Below the pieces are notes generated by a model. It saw only the letters and a list, made by a program, of their open reading frames with translations. It did no database searches and was not told the DNA's origin. From Fimbriimonas sp. (GTDB lineage: Bacteria > Armatimonadota > Fimbriimonadia > Fimbriimonadales > Fimbriimonadaceae): DNA of 64,000 bases. This document shows positions 51,299-59,256 of the stretch, piece after piece; the first letter of the stretch is position 1, and each line of letters opens with the position of its first letter. The position numbers and the translations under genes are program-made. Location of the stretch: NCBI GenBank assembly GCA_029866005.1, contig JARXAE010000016.1:40382-104381 (forward strand). Direction: 5' to 3'.

Positions 51299-53419
51299 AT
51301 GCTGTCGGCTCTCATCGCTCTGACCCTTCAATCGGGACTCTCCCGAGGCGACTATGGGGTGCCTATTATTCGTGCCGCGAACATCGCTGAGGCGATGGAG
51401 TTGCAGGGATATGCGACCGCTCAGGATCGGCTGTGGCAAATGGAGATGAGTCGGCGGGGGGCACGATCTCGGCTTGCTGAGGTCCTTGGTGCAGGGGCTC
51501 TGAATTCCGACATTGAGCAAGCCAAACAGTTCTACACAGAAACAGAGTTGCGTGCACAACTGGTCCGCCTTCCCGCCTCTATGCAGGGCTGGTTCAAGGC
51601 GTACGCGAAGGGTGTCAACCGGTTCATTCAGGAAGGGTCTTTACCCGCTGAATACGATCAGAACGGATTCAAGCCTGAGCCGTGGACCGAAGTTGATTCG
51701 GCGGCGATTACGATCAAACTGTTGCAGACGTTTGGTCGTGGAGGGGCCGGCGAACTTCGCAATCTCGCGCTGTATAAGTTCCTTGAGGCACAGTCAAAAA
51801 TCAAGGATCGGGCTACCGAAGTGTTTGGGGATTTTGCGTGGCAGAACGATCCCAATTCGGTACCGACTTGCCCGCCAGAGGATGACCTTGTCAAAACCAA
51901 GCCTGCTTTCCCCGCTCCGTCTCCGGAGATCACCAAGGCTCACCTGGCGGCACTTCCCCCACTCGGCGTTTTCGAGCTCTTGCCTGGGGTTCGGGTGGTC
52001 AGTTTGGAAGAAACCAAGCGTCGGTCCGAGGTGCTCAAGACCCCTTTCAAGAGCGGTTCTTATTGCGTCGTTGTCGGAAAAAAGAAGTCGACGACAGGTG
52101 GTGCTCTTTTGCTGAGTGGTCCTCAAATGGGCTTCACAGTTCCATCGATTATTCATGAGGTTTCGCTGCACGCTCCTGACTTGGATGTTGCGGGTATGGC
52201 CGTTCCGGGGGTCCCCGGAGTCATGGTCGGGGCGACTCCTAATGCCGCTTGGGGGCTCACCACCGGCGTTGCGGACACCGAGGACATCTACCTTTTGAAC
52301 TTGAAAGATAAGGAAAACTGGGCGGAGGGCGCGATCCGTAACGTTGCCTTTACGATTCCCGTCAAAGGTGCCGAGTCCAAGACGGTCGAGCGACGAGACA
52401 CCGATTTCGGTCAAATCGTGTTTGAGGTCGGGGCCAAGAAAGTCGGTTTCGCGCGAAAACGGGCTTACGAGGGGCGGGAGTTGCAGTCGTACGAAGCGGT
52501 CGTCGGTCTGTGGCAAGTCAAAGATCGGAAAGGATTTGACAAATCTGTCGCCCGGGCAACGATGAACTTCAACTGCTTCATTGCCCTCAAGAACGGTGAT
52601 ATTGGATGGCGTTATCTGGGTGACGTCCCTCGCCGCCCCTCCGGCTTCGACCCCCGATTCCCTTTGCCGCCAGTTCGCCGGGCGGAGTGGGACGGGTTCA
52701 TTCCGTTTGAGCAGATGCCCAACGCTTGGAACCCAAAGCGTGGCTATTTGGCGAACTGGAACAACAAACCAGCCGCATGGTGGCCCAATCTTGACACTCC
52801 TGCGTGGGGTGAGGCGTTCCGAAATCGACTCCTTCTCACCCAGCTTGAGGCGAAGAAGCTCTCGCCGGATTCTCTTCAAAATGCGGTCGTCGGAATGGCG
52901 ACCATGGCGGAGACCTACCCCGCGTTTGCTTCCATGCTCAAAGGCACGATCCTCGAGAAATGGAACGGCTCATACCGAGACGATCCGAAGTTGGGGCTCG
53001 TGTATTCTCGGTTCATCAGCACTCTGCGCGAGGAACTCTTCCTGGGAGTCACCGGAAACCTGGGTTCGCCGGATAACTTCGCCCTCGTCGCCCAGCCCGA
53101 CGTGATGCTTCGCGCATTGCGCCGCGAAACCAGCTACGACTACTTACAAGGCAGGACCGCATCTCAAGTCGTTTCGGCCGCCCTTGAGAAAGCTGTTGCA
53201 GCAGCCGGGGAAAGTGTTTTTGTCCCCGCAACGCTCCCTGTCCCATCAGATACCAAACCGGTCCCCTGGCGCAACCGAGGAACCTATATTCAGCTTGTTG
53301 AAGTCGGTAAGTTCGGCCAGAATGTGGTCACCCCGGGAGTTGCCGCGACTGGCTCCCACTCCGCCGATCAGGCGGATTTGGCAAGATTGTTTGGATTCAA
53401 ACCAATGGTTCTCAGGTAG
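51299..53419 (+). CDS. Penicillin acylase (Ntn-hydrolase) family protein
   Basis: Autoprocessed N-terminal nucleophile hydrolase that cuts amide bonds, for example in acyl-homoserine lactones, beta-lactams or acylated amino acids. Short hydrophobic start (MLSALIALTLQSG), alpha-chain region GVPIIRAANIAEAMELQGYATAQDRLWQMEMSRRGARSRLAEVLG, and nucleophile candidate Ser254 in KSGSYCVVVGKKKSTTGGALLLSGPQMGF. Most homologues have Ser-Asn at this site and DPH where this one has GPQ. PNAAWGLTTGVADTEDIYL and the C-terminal TPGVAATGSHSADQADLARLFGFKPM fit the beta chain. Probably periplasmic. Substrate unknown. Confidence 0.85.
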   Translation: MLSALIALTLQSGLSRGDYGVPIIRAANIAEAMELQGYATAQDRLWQMEMSRRGARSRLAEVLGAGALNSDIEQAKQFYTETELRAQLVRLPASMQGWFKAYAKGVNRFIQEGSLPAEYDQNGFKPEPWTEVDSAAITIKLLQTFGRGGAGELRNLALYKFLEAQSKIKDRATEVFGDFAWQNDPNSVPTCPPEDDLVKTKPAFPAPSPEITKAHLAALPPLGVFELLPGVRVVSLEETKRRSEVLKTPFKSGSYCVVVGKKKSTTGGALLLSGPQMGFTVPSIIHEVSLHAPDLDVAGMAVPGVPGVMVGATPNAAWGLTTGVADTEDIYLLNLKDKENWAEGAIRNVAFTIPVKGAESKTVERRDTDFGQIVFEVGAKKVGFARKRAYEGRELQSYEAVVGLWQVKDRKGFDKSVARATMNFNCFIALKNGDIGWRYLGDVPRRPSGFDPRFPLPPVRRAEWDGFIPFEQMPNAWNPKRGYLANWNNKPAAWWPNLDTPAWGEAFRNRLLLTQLEAKKLSPDSLQNAVVGMATMAETYPAFASMLKGTILEKWNGSYRDDPKLGLVYSRFISTLREELFLGVTGNLGSPDNFALVAQPDVMLRALRRETSYDYLQGRTASQVVSAALEKAVAAAGESVFVPATLPVPSDTKPVPWRNRGTYIQLVEVGKFGQNVVTPGVAATGSHSADQADLARLFGFKPMVLR

Positions 53420-53471
53420 GGGAATGCTCCCAGGAGGAGCCTCAAATCTGCCGTATCAGGCGTGCCGCTGG

Positions 53472-53477
53472 TATACT
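53472..53477 (+). promoter_or_regulatory. -10 element of the tRNA-Glu promoter
   Basis: TATACT lies 12 bases before the tRNA 5' end, matching TATAAT at 5/6. No clear -35 element is seen upstream. Confidence 0.5.
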
Positions 53478-53489
53478 AGTGATTCCTGT

Positions 53490-53566
53490 GCTCCGGTCGT
53501 CTAGCGGTTCAGGACATCGCCCTCTCACGGCGAAGATCGCGGGTTCGAATCCCGTTCGGAGTACCA
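53490..53566 (+). tRNA. tRNA-Glu (anticodon CTC)
   Basis: The cloverleaf can be folded by eye. The acceptor GCTCCGG pairs with TCGGAGT, with G-T at both ends. The D-arm is GTCTAGCGGTTCAGGAC; the anticodon stem TCGCC/GGCGA encloses loop CTCTCAC with anticodon CTC. The T-arm GCGGG-TTCGAAT-CCCGT is followed by discriminator A and an encoded CCA. The TCGTCTAG...CAGGACA pattern is typical of bacterial tRNA-Glu. It is alone, between the acylase and pyrC. Confidence 0.95.
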
Positions 53567-53650
53567 CGCCTTTTAGGTTCAAACTTGTGGGAGTGCCCAT
53601 TGGATTCGAGTTTTTCGGTTCACGCCCCGTCACGATAAGTGAACCACGGA

Positions 53651-53695
53651 GTTCCTAGGGACACGGAGTCCCTTGCTCCTTGGAACCCACCTAGG
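53651..53695 (+). promoter_or_regulatory. Possible structured leader of pyrC
   Basis: GTTCC (53651) pairs with GGAAC (53682), with an inner GGGAC/GTCCC stem. CCTAGG at 53654 can alternatively pair with CCTAGG at 53690. The two pairings exclude each other, as in an attenuator. Only visual evidence; no PyrR-type binding sequence was recognised. Confidence 0.2.
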
Positions 53696-53710
53696 TTTTG
53701 AATAACACTC

Positions 53711-54751
53711 ATGGACAGCTTAACAATCCGTACACCCGATGATTTTCACGCTCACTTTCGAGACGGCGCAATGCTCAGCAACGTGGCTGTGTTCACCGCT
53801 AGGCAATTCGGACGGGCAATCGTTATGCCCAACCTTGTGCCTCCAATCATTACTACTGAACAGGCTTTGGCCTACAAATCGCGAATTTCAGTTGCTCTTC
53901 CCGATTCCCTTCAATTCAAGCCGTTAATGACTTCTTATTTGACGGAAGACTCCGACCCTGCCGATATTGAACGGGGGTTTGCGGATGGCGTTCTGACGGC
54001 TTGCAAGCTTTATCCTGCGGGGGCGACAACGAACTCAGCGCAAGGAGTTCGAAACATTGAGCGAGTTTACGGAGCTCTTGCCACCATGGAGCGCATTGGG
54101 ATGCCGCTTCTCATTCACGGCGAAGTGACCGACCCTGATATCGACATCTTCGACCGCGAAGCGGTCTTCCTTGACCGGGTTCTGTCACGGATCATCTCTG
54201 CATTCCCTGCACTAAAAGTTGTTTTGGAGCATGTCACGACGAGCGACGCAGTTGAGTTTGTGGAATCGAGCGGACCAAACCTCGCGGCCACAATCACGCC
54301 TCATCATCTTGTCATCAACCGAAACGCCATGTTTCAAGGGGGACTGAGACCGCACTTCTACTGTCTCCCGATTGCTAAACGAGAGCGCCACCGTCTTGCG
54401 GTTCGACGGGCAGCAACTTCGGGATCTTCAAAATTCTTCCTCGGCACAGACTCTGCCCCTCATCGAGTAGGTGATAAAGAATCTGCCTGCGGATGTGCAG
54501 GAGTTTTCAATGCACCGTTTGCGCTCGAATCCTATGCCAAGACTTTTGAAGAGGAAAACGCCCTCCATCATCTCGAGAACTTCGCTTCGGTGAACGGCGC
54601 AACATTCTACGACCTGCCCCTGAATGAAGGAACGATCACGTTAGAGCGCTCAGGCTCGGAAGTCCCATTGACTTACGGAACAGGCGTCGACACTGTCATT
54701 CCATTTCATGCGGGAGAAACCCTCGCTTGGAGGCTGAAACCTCGAGAGTAG
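53711..54751 (+). CDS. pyrC: Dihydroorotase (class II, homodimeric type)
   Basis: Zinc enzyme cyclising carbamoyl-aspartate in pyrimidine synthesis. Metal ligands visible: H13 and H15 (DDFHAHFRDG), carboxylated lysine K99 (VLTACKLYPAGATTNS), H136 (LLIHGEV), H174 (VVLEHVTT) and catalytic D247 (FLGTDSAPH). The flexible-loop region is present. Length 346 matches the E. coli type rather than the longer class I. Transcribed alone after the tRNA. Confidence 0.97.
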   Translation: MDSLTIRTPDDFHAHFRDGAMLSNVAVFTARQFGRAIVMPNLVPPIITTEQALAYKSRISVALPDSLQFKPLMTSYLTEDSDPADIERGFADGVLTACKLYPAGATTNSAQGVRNIERVYGALATMERIGMPLLIHGEVTDPDIDIFDREAVFLDRVLSRIISAFPALKVVLEHVTTSDAVEFVESSGPNLAATITPHHLVINRNAMFQGGLRPHFYCLPIAKRERHRLAVRRAATSGSSKFFLGTDSAPHRVGDKESACGCAGVFNAPFALESYAKTFEEENALHHLENFASVNGATFYDLPLNEGTITLERSGSEVPLTYGTGVDTVIPFHAGETLAWRLKPRE

Positions 54752-55007
54752 GTTGATGATTGACCGCTACAAATCTCTGCTGGTCTGTATCGCCGAGTTA
54801 TCGCTCGCCCCTCTTCTCTGCGCTCGGAGGAAGCACCATCGTCCGAACTTCAGATCTTTCGTCCACACAATTCGCGGGATTTGCAGGAGAGCGGTTGTCA
54901 TCAAGTGAGATCAACTGCCGAGTAAGCAGATATTCATTTGACCGAGCATGTTTGGACACTTTGAGTCGGATGGGCTCCATGTACGTCTCGAGCCGAATTC
55001 TTGGGCT

Positions 55008-55907
55008 TCACTGAGTGGTCATGTCGGAAGGCCGAGGCTTTTGCCAACCTCCGAATCGAACCGGCTCAACGATTAACATGTGGGGAGCCGTCAGGGCTGC
55101 CAGCATCACAAAAACGATCCGAATAATGCTCGCGTCGAGTCTCAAATTGTTTTTCTGGCTCCATGCTATCGCCGTCGCGATGAAGACCGCAACCATGGGC
55201 AAGGCACACTCCAAAAGGAATGCCTTCGTGGACATGCTCACCAGCTCGCCCGTCCTCAAAATATGACGTGCGCTGTGCATCAAGCAAAAGTAGATCGCAA
55301 ACGCAAGCAGAGGTGACACAAATGTCGCAAGGAGAACCGCCGTAACAAGTTCGGCGGCGGTCATGTAACGCTCCTTCAGCAGCTCTGATACGACGGCAAC
55401 CATCGACAAACCAATGACGAGATAAGCGCCCGGAACTGAAATCTTTACCACGATATCCGCTACCACTGAGTTCGTCAGCAAAGAATAGAGATTTGTCAGC
55501 TCTGATCGATAAAGGAGGCTCGGTAAAACAACAACTCCGGCTCCTATCGAACATCGCGTGAGAAAGTGTGAACCCTCTTCCGGATCGCCACTAAAGTGAA
55601 ACCCTGACGCGATGAGAAAGCTGATGAGGAAAACTAGGGGGCTAAAGAGCCATAACGCGACAACTCCCGCAGCTACGGACAAATAAAGAAATAGCAATGC
55701 AGCAACCTTTGAGGCAGACCGAACGAGTAAGACCTTTCGCAAGTATAGGACATCAAGCGCGCCATGAGGAACACCGAGAAAAAGAATGACTGCGGCGGCA
55801 ATCAGCATCTCTACGTTGCCGCTCAGCCTCGGCAAAAAAAATGAGGTCGAGATAAACGAGACCGCCGTACCGAGAAATATCCATCGTTGCCGAGCTAGGG
55901 CAAGCAT
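55008..55907 (-). CDS. blh: Brp/Blh family beta-carotene 15,15'-dioxygenase
   Basis: Membrane enzyme that splits beta-carotene into two retinals. About eight TM helices. The histidines of the presumed iron site are visible in GVPHGALDVLYLR (N-third), ASGFHFSGDPEEG (centre), CLMHSARHILRTG (C-third) and ALTAPHMLIVEPV (near the end), the four blocks diagnostic of Brp/Blh. Length 299 is normal. It overlaps the lycopene cyclase 3' end by 13 bases and ends the rhodopsin operon. It supplies the chromophore for the adjacent opsin. Confidence 0.93.
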   Translation of the reverse strand: MLALARQRWIFLGTAVSFISTSFFLPRLSGNVEMLIAAAVILFLGVPHGALDVLYLRKVLLVRSASKVAALLFLYLSVAAGVVALWLFSPLVFLISFLIASGFHFSGDPEEGSHFLTRCSIGAGVVVLPSLLYRSELTNLYSLLTNSVVADIVVKISVPGAYLVIGLSMVAVVSELLKERYMTAAELVTAVLLATFVSPLLAFAIYFCLMHSARHILRTGELVSMSTKAFLLECALPMVAVFIATAIAWSQKNNLRLDASIIRIVFVMLAALTAPHMLIVEPVRFGGWQKPRPSDMTTQ

Positions 55908-57091
55908 GTTGCCTCGCTTGACATGCGCGACGTTTCTTTCGTAGGTCGGATCACCTCTCTCAAAAATGGAAGCTTAGGTAAAGCCGCCACTAAGAACATC
56001 GCATCCATGAGAGTAGGTGAGTCTCCTAGAAACCTGAGCAGTCGCCGTGAAGGAACTTTCCGGAACATCCCCATGAAAAGCTCCGGGGCCAATTGCGGGT
56101 GCCTTCTAAGAACTTTCAGAAAAACTGAGTCCATAAACTTGACCAGCGAAGTGTCGGCGAGTGGCCCAATCGGTTTCCCTCCCGCTTGGAGTGAATTTGC
56201 ACATGCCGTTGCCCAGCGCTGAATTCGACAGAACGTGTATCCGGAGCTCGGTCTGGCAGAACCTGCCGCTACACCCACGTGAACATAGCTGCTATCTGAA
56301 GGTTCGCTGGAGCGTGCAAATCCGAGGGCATCATCAATCCCCATCGGAATCGCTCCTTGTTCACGACGGATAACATTTGGTCGTTGGTCGCCAAACTTCT
56401 CTTTCAGCTGCCGCTCCAAGCGTTGGGCCAAGTCTTCGAAAGAGGGTCGATCGGGCGAGATGACGGTCAGCTCGACTAGAGCGCGCCTGCGAGTTGTAGG
56501 CAAGACGTACAGGAACTCAATTTCCTTAGAACCTGTCTCCAGAAATTTCATAAGTTGGGCGGTTGATGGGTCGAACGAGTCCGTTTGTGACTCCAGTTCG
56601 TACCCGACAAATGCTTGCCACAAGACTGGCGGTGTTGAAGAAACCGATTGAGCGGGGCGAGTATCGATGACAAAGTCCGAAACAATGCCTCCTTCCGACG
56701 TCTCGGTGAGCCACAAGCCCCCGTCTATCCTTCGGCTTGAAAGAGCGGTAGTCCCGAGCCGCAGTTCAACGTCCTCGGACTGAGAGATTGCGTCGACCTT
56801 CTCTGTGTAGAAGTCCGTGGAGCGCAACATCTGATACGGCTGCTCGGCGAAGTTTGCAAGGACTCTTGACCTTCCTTGAGCCAGTTCGAGTGTGGTCCAT
56901 TCTGTCAACGGAAGGTAATCGTGACCTGAGCCCTGACCTTTCCAAAAGCACCAAGTTCTGTCGTCTTGGTAACAGACTCTCGGCTCGATAACTAGCGATT
57001 TGAGAGGAGTGGAGGACTGCGCAATTTTGCTGGCCAAACTGAGGCCAGCGCAGCCTCCACCGATGATCAGGAGTTGGACTCTAGTATTCAT
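55895..57091 (-). CDS. crtY: Lycopene beta-cyclase (CrtY type)
   Basis: Flavoprotein closing both ends of lycopene to give beta-carotene. The dinucleotide fold LLIIGGGCAGLSLASKIA is at the N-terminus. The CrtY blocks DDRTWCFWKG, VIDTRPAQSV, LWQAFVGYELES, LMKFLETGSKEIEFLYVLPTTRRRALVELTVIS, IPMG and GVAAGSARPSSGYTFCRIQRWA are in family order. The C-terminal GMFRKVPSRRLLRFLGD is also typical. Length 398 is normal. It starts 43 bases after the opsin stop. No crtE, crtB or crtI is in the window, so lycopene must be made from genes elsewhere. Confidence 0.94.
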   Translation of the reverse strand: MNTRVQLLIIGGGCAGLSLASKIAQSSTPLKSLVIEPRVCYQDDRTWCFWKGQGSGHDYLPLTEWTTLELAQGRSRVLANFAEQPYQMLRSTDFYTEKVDAISQSEDVELRLGTTALSSRRIDGGLWLTETSEGGIVSDFVIDTRPAQSVSSTPPVLWQAFVGYELESQTDSFDPSTAQLMKFLETGSKEIEFLYVLPTTRRRALVELTVISPDRPSFEDLAQRLERQLKEKFGDQRPNVIRREQGAIPMGIDDALGFARSSEPSDSSYVHVGVAAGSARPSSGYTFCRIQRWATACANSLQAGGKPIGPLADTSLVKFMDSVFLKVLRRHPQLAPELFMGMFRKVPSRRLLRFLGDSPTLMDAMFLVAALPKLPFLREVIRPTKETSRMSSEATCLP

Positions 57092-57134
57092 TTGCTAAAT
57101 TCCATCCTCCTGATCAATTTTCATGGTTTGAGGA

Positions 57135-57887
57135 TTAGCCCGTATAGCCTTCGGCTTCTGACTTTCTCACGGCAATGGCGTAGATGAAGATGCCAAACAC
57201 GGCCTTCGCGACGACGTCCGAGATCGTGTAGCCAACTTGAACTGCCGAGGTAGCAGCTCCACCGGTAAATCCAATCATGGGAAGGATGAACACGACTGGG
57301 TAGAAGCACCAAGACGCAACGGTCAAGAGTCGAGCGCTTCCGACCATTCCTCTCACGGATTCTGGCTGGCTGTCGATTGCCTTCTTCAGTCCGCCGAAAA
57401 GCTGGATCATGATAATGGTGAAGGGCACCATCGAGAGTCCCCACCAGATCCAACGGGTGGTTGAGTCCGCGCTAACTTCTCCTGGATATCCCAGCAAAAT
57501 CATCAGTGCAGCAAGCGAACCAAGTTGGATGCTCTTTGAAGTTGATTCTTCCTTCGACAATCGCATGACCAAGATCAACTCGATGAGCAACAGTGGAACG
57601 GTAAGAAGCCAGTCAACGTACCGATAAGCGTCGTTGAACTTGACTCCTGTTTCTGTGATCGTTCCGTTGACAACAGTATAGGTCTCGTTCCAACTGTTGA
57701 AAATTCGCAGGTAGTGATACAGGGCGATGAAGGTGACCAGTCCGGAGATTGTCACCGCCGTTCGGTAGGCAGGAGCAACCGAGCTCCGGCTGAGCCAAAG
57801 GAACAGTGTAGCTGCTCCCATCGCCGCAACTCCGAAGGACAGCGAGTTATAAACCAGTTCAAACTGGGGAATTGTGATTTGATTCAT
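57135..57887 (-). CDS. Microbial rhodopsin, light-driven outward proton pump (proteorhodopsin/xanthorhodopsin-like)
   Basis: Seven-helix retinal protein. From ATG 57887 (250 residues): helix B H58 (ALYHYLRIF); helix C RYVDWLLTVPLLLIEL with D92 (proton acceptor), T96 and E103 (proton donor), the D-T-E triad of outward proton pumps; L100 at the green/blue tuning site; helix E WIWWGLSMVPF; helix F WCFYPVVFILP; helix G SDVVAKAVFG with D224 and retinal Schiff-base lysine K228. The B-C loop is about 12 residues longer than in proteorhodopsin. It is the first gene of an operon with crtY and blh. A TTG start four codons upstream is less likely. Confidence 0.96.
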   Translation of the reverse strand: MNQITIPQFELVYNSLSFGVAAMGAATLFLWLSRSSVAPAYRTAVTISGLVTFIALYHYLRIFNSWNETYTVVNGTITETGVKFNDAYRYVDWLLTVPLLLIELILVMRLSKEESTSKSIQLGSLAALMILLGYPGEVSADSTTRWIWWGLSMVPFTIIMIQLFGGLKKAIDSQPESVRGMVGSARLLTVASWCFYPVVFILPMIGFTGGAATSAVQVGYTISDVVAKAVFGIFIYAIAVRKSEAEGYTG

Positions 57888-58339
57888 GGAAGTTTCCAAG
57901 CATCGGCGCTTGACGTCCGATAACCCGTTCTACCATACGTTAAGAAAAAAAGTTTTCTTGTTCACAAAGAAATTCGAAAATTGCTGACTTGAGCGAATAA
58001 TCAACTTTTATCGTCCAAGAACCCATGCGAGTTCGGAGACTTTTCGTGTCCATCAAGTGCTCTCGAATCTCGACGAGGGCAGAGGTTTATGTCCGAAATT
58101 GGCTCTGCATTTACGAAGCTCCGCTATACGGGAAAACTAGATCGGCGTTCACATAAGCTACAGGATAAGTAGGCAATACCGGAATAGTCACGCGCAGTTG
58201 TGTTAGTGGTTCTAATGCGGATAGATCGAATGTTCAGAAATCACTCTGCCCAGGCTCCCATGAGATCGGAATCCGTGTGGGTAGTTCAGTTGTTCAGAAA
58301 TCTAAACTCAACCACGGAGCAATCGTGACGATTCCTTTC
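57888..58339. other. About 450 bases upstream of the rhodopsin operon, no gene seen
   Basis: No credible reading frame in either direction. The part nearest the opsin is AT-rich (about 57940-58010, with GAAAAAAAGTTTTC) and presumably carries the promoter. Further upstream a 12-base direct repeat TGTTCAGAAATC occurs at 58231 and 58291, exactly 60 bases apart, which could be a pair of regulator sites. No classic -35/-10 pair stands out. Confidence 0.5.
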
Positions 58340-58906
58340 CTATCTGTTTTCTAACCAGATATCTTTAAACTCGACTGTCATATCCATTCCGCCGTGCAAT
58401 TGCAGAGCAACTCGTCCTTCCAATCGTCCTTTCGGATCGTCGATGTCGGTAATCGTCTTGCCGTTGAGCTTGACTGTGTAGTGGGTCCCGATCGCACTGA
58501 CATCAAGTCGTGACCATTCGCCTGGCTTAAACTTTGCGGTGGCATGGAGTGCCGCGTCGGGCTTGAACACCCAGCCGCGACCAGCGGTTTCCCAGATTCC
58601 GGCGACATCTTCTATGGCGTCAATCTCTGCCTGCATTCCTTTGACGAGCGGCTGCTCGGCGAGTCGCTCTGCGCGAAAGTAGAAGCCGCTGTTTCCGCCC
58701 GAAATCTTGAACTGCAGGCGAGCAGTGAAGTCCTTAACCGGCTTCTCGTAAAGCAGAATCCCTTGGTCATCGGTCTTTTTGCACTCACCTTTCAGGACGC
58801 CTCGCTCCACCGTCCATGTTCCGCCGCCGACAACCTCCCAACCCTTGAGGGTCTTGCCGTCGAAAATCTTTGTTGAGCTGAGAAGAACGAGAGTTGCCGC
58901 GATCAT
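58340..58906 (-). CDS. DUF1080 (3-keto-disaccharide hydrolase-like) domain protein
   Basis: Concanavalin-like beta-sandwich. IFDGKTLKGWEVVGGGTWTVERGVLKGE at the start, DFTARLQFKISGGNSGFYFRAE in the middle, WSRLDVSAIGTHYTVKLNGKTITDIDD and ALQLHGGMDMTVEFKDIWLEN at the end are the standard DUF1080 blocks. A short hydrophobic N-terminus (MIAATLVLLSS) may export it. Members act on glycosides, some as 3-keto-glycoside hydrolases; specificity is not readable. Length 188 is a single domain. Confidence 0.88.
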   Translation of the reverse strand: MIAATLVLLSSTKIFDGKTLKGWEVVGGGTWTVERGVLKGECKKTDDQGILLYEKPVKDFTARLQFKISGGNSGFYFRAERLAEQPLVKGMQAEIDAIEDVAGIWETAGRGWVFKPDAALHATAKFKPGEWSRLDVSAIGTHYTVKLNGKTITDIDDPKGRLEGRVALQLHGGMDMTVEFKDIWLENR

Positions 58907-58919
58907 AGCTCAGTGTGCC

Positions 58920-59228
58920 CTAAGCCATACCGAGATTGATGCGAATCTCCGCGCTAACACAATCTCCAATCGTAATTTTTTCTGCCTTTTGGACGACGAG
59001 TTTAATCGGAAGTAAGAAGAGCCCATCCTTCGGCATGATTGAAGTGGTGAACTCCGTTTAGCCGATCTTGGCCTTGACCGGAATGCATCCCCACCCGTAC
59101 GATGCGTTCTTCGCGAACGCCTTAACCGCGCCCGATTCCTCTTCAGGGATCGGAGCAAAGACGAACGGCGCGGGACCGCGCCACTCGATCAGAACGGTAT
59201 CAAACTCGAACTGCACCGTGTTTGTCAT
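58920..59228 (-). pseudogene. DUF1905 gene interrupted by a single in-frame TAA
   Basis: From ATG 59228 the frame reads MTNTVQFEFDTVLIEWRGP..FVFAPIPEEESGAVKAF..ASYGWGCIPVKAKIG, then TAA (59058-59060). It continues in the same frame with TEFTTSIMPKDGLFLLPIKL, VQKAEKITIGDCVSAEIRI and TAG at 58920. Both parts together make one complete DUF1905 domain (normal end: VGxSxFxTSxxPxxGxYxLPLKxxVRKAxxxxxGDxVxVxL), with the stop replacing one residue after the central Ile-Gly. No frame shift is needed. So this is a recent nonsense mutation, a sequencing error, or a readthrough codon. Confidence 0.85.
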
Positions 59229-59256
59229 TGTAGCGAAAACCCAAAAAGCCGGTGAC

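Noticed and set aside
54760..55014. 84-codon plus-strand frame between pyrC and blh
   Set aside because: No recognisable domain, no RBS, and it runs into the antisense end of blh; the 256-base gap is better left empty.
59068..59256. N-terminal extension of the DinB-like frame upstream of its start
   Set aside because: These codons are antisense to the DUF1905 sequence, and the DinB fold begins after the ATG at 59257 or 59281.
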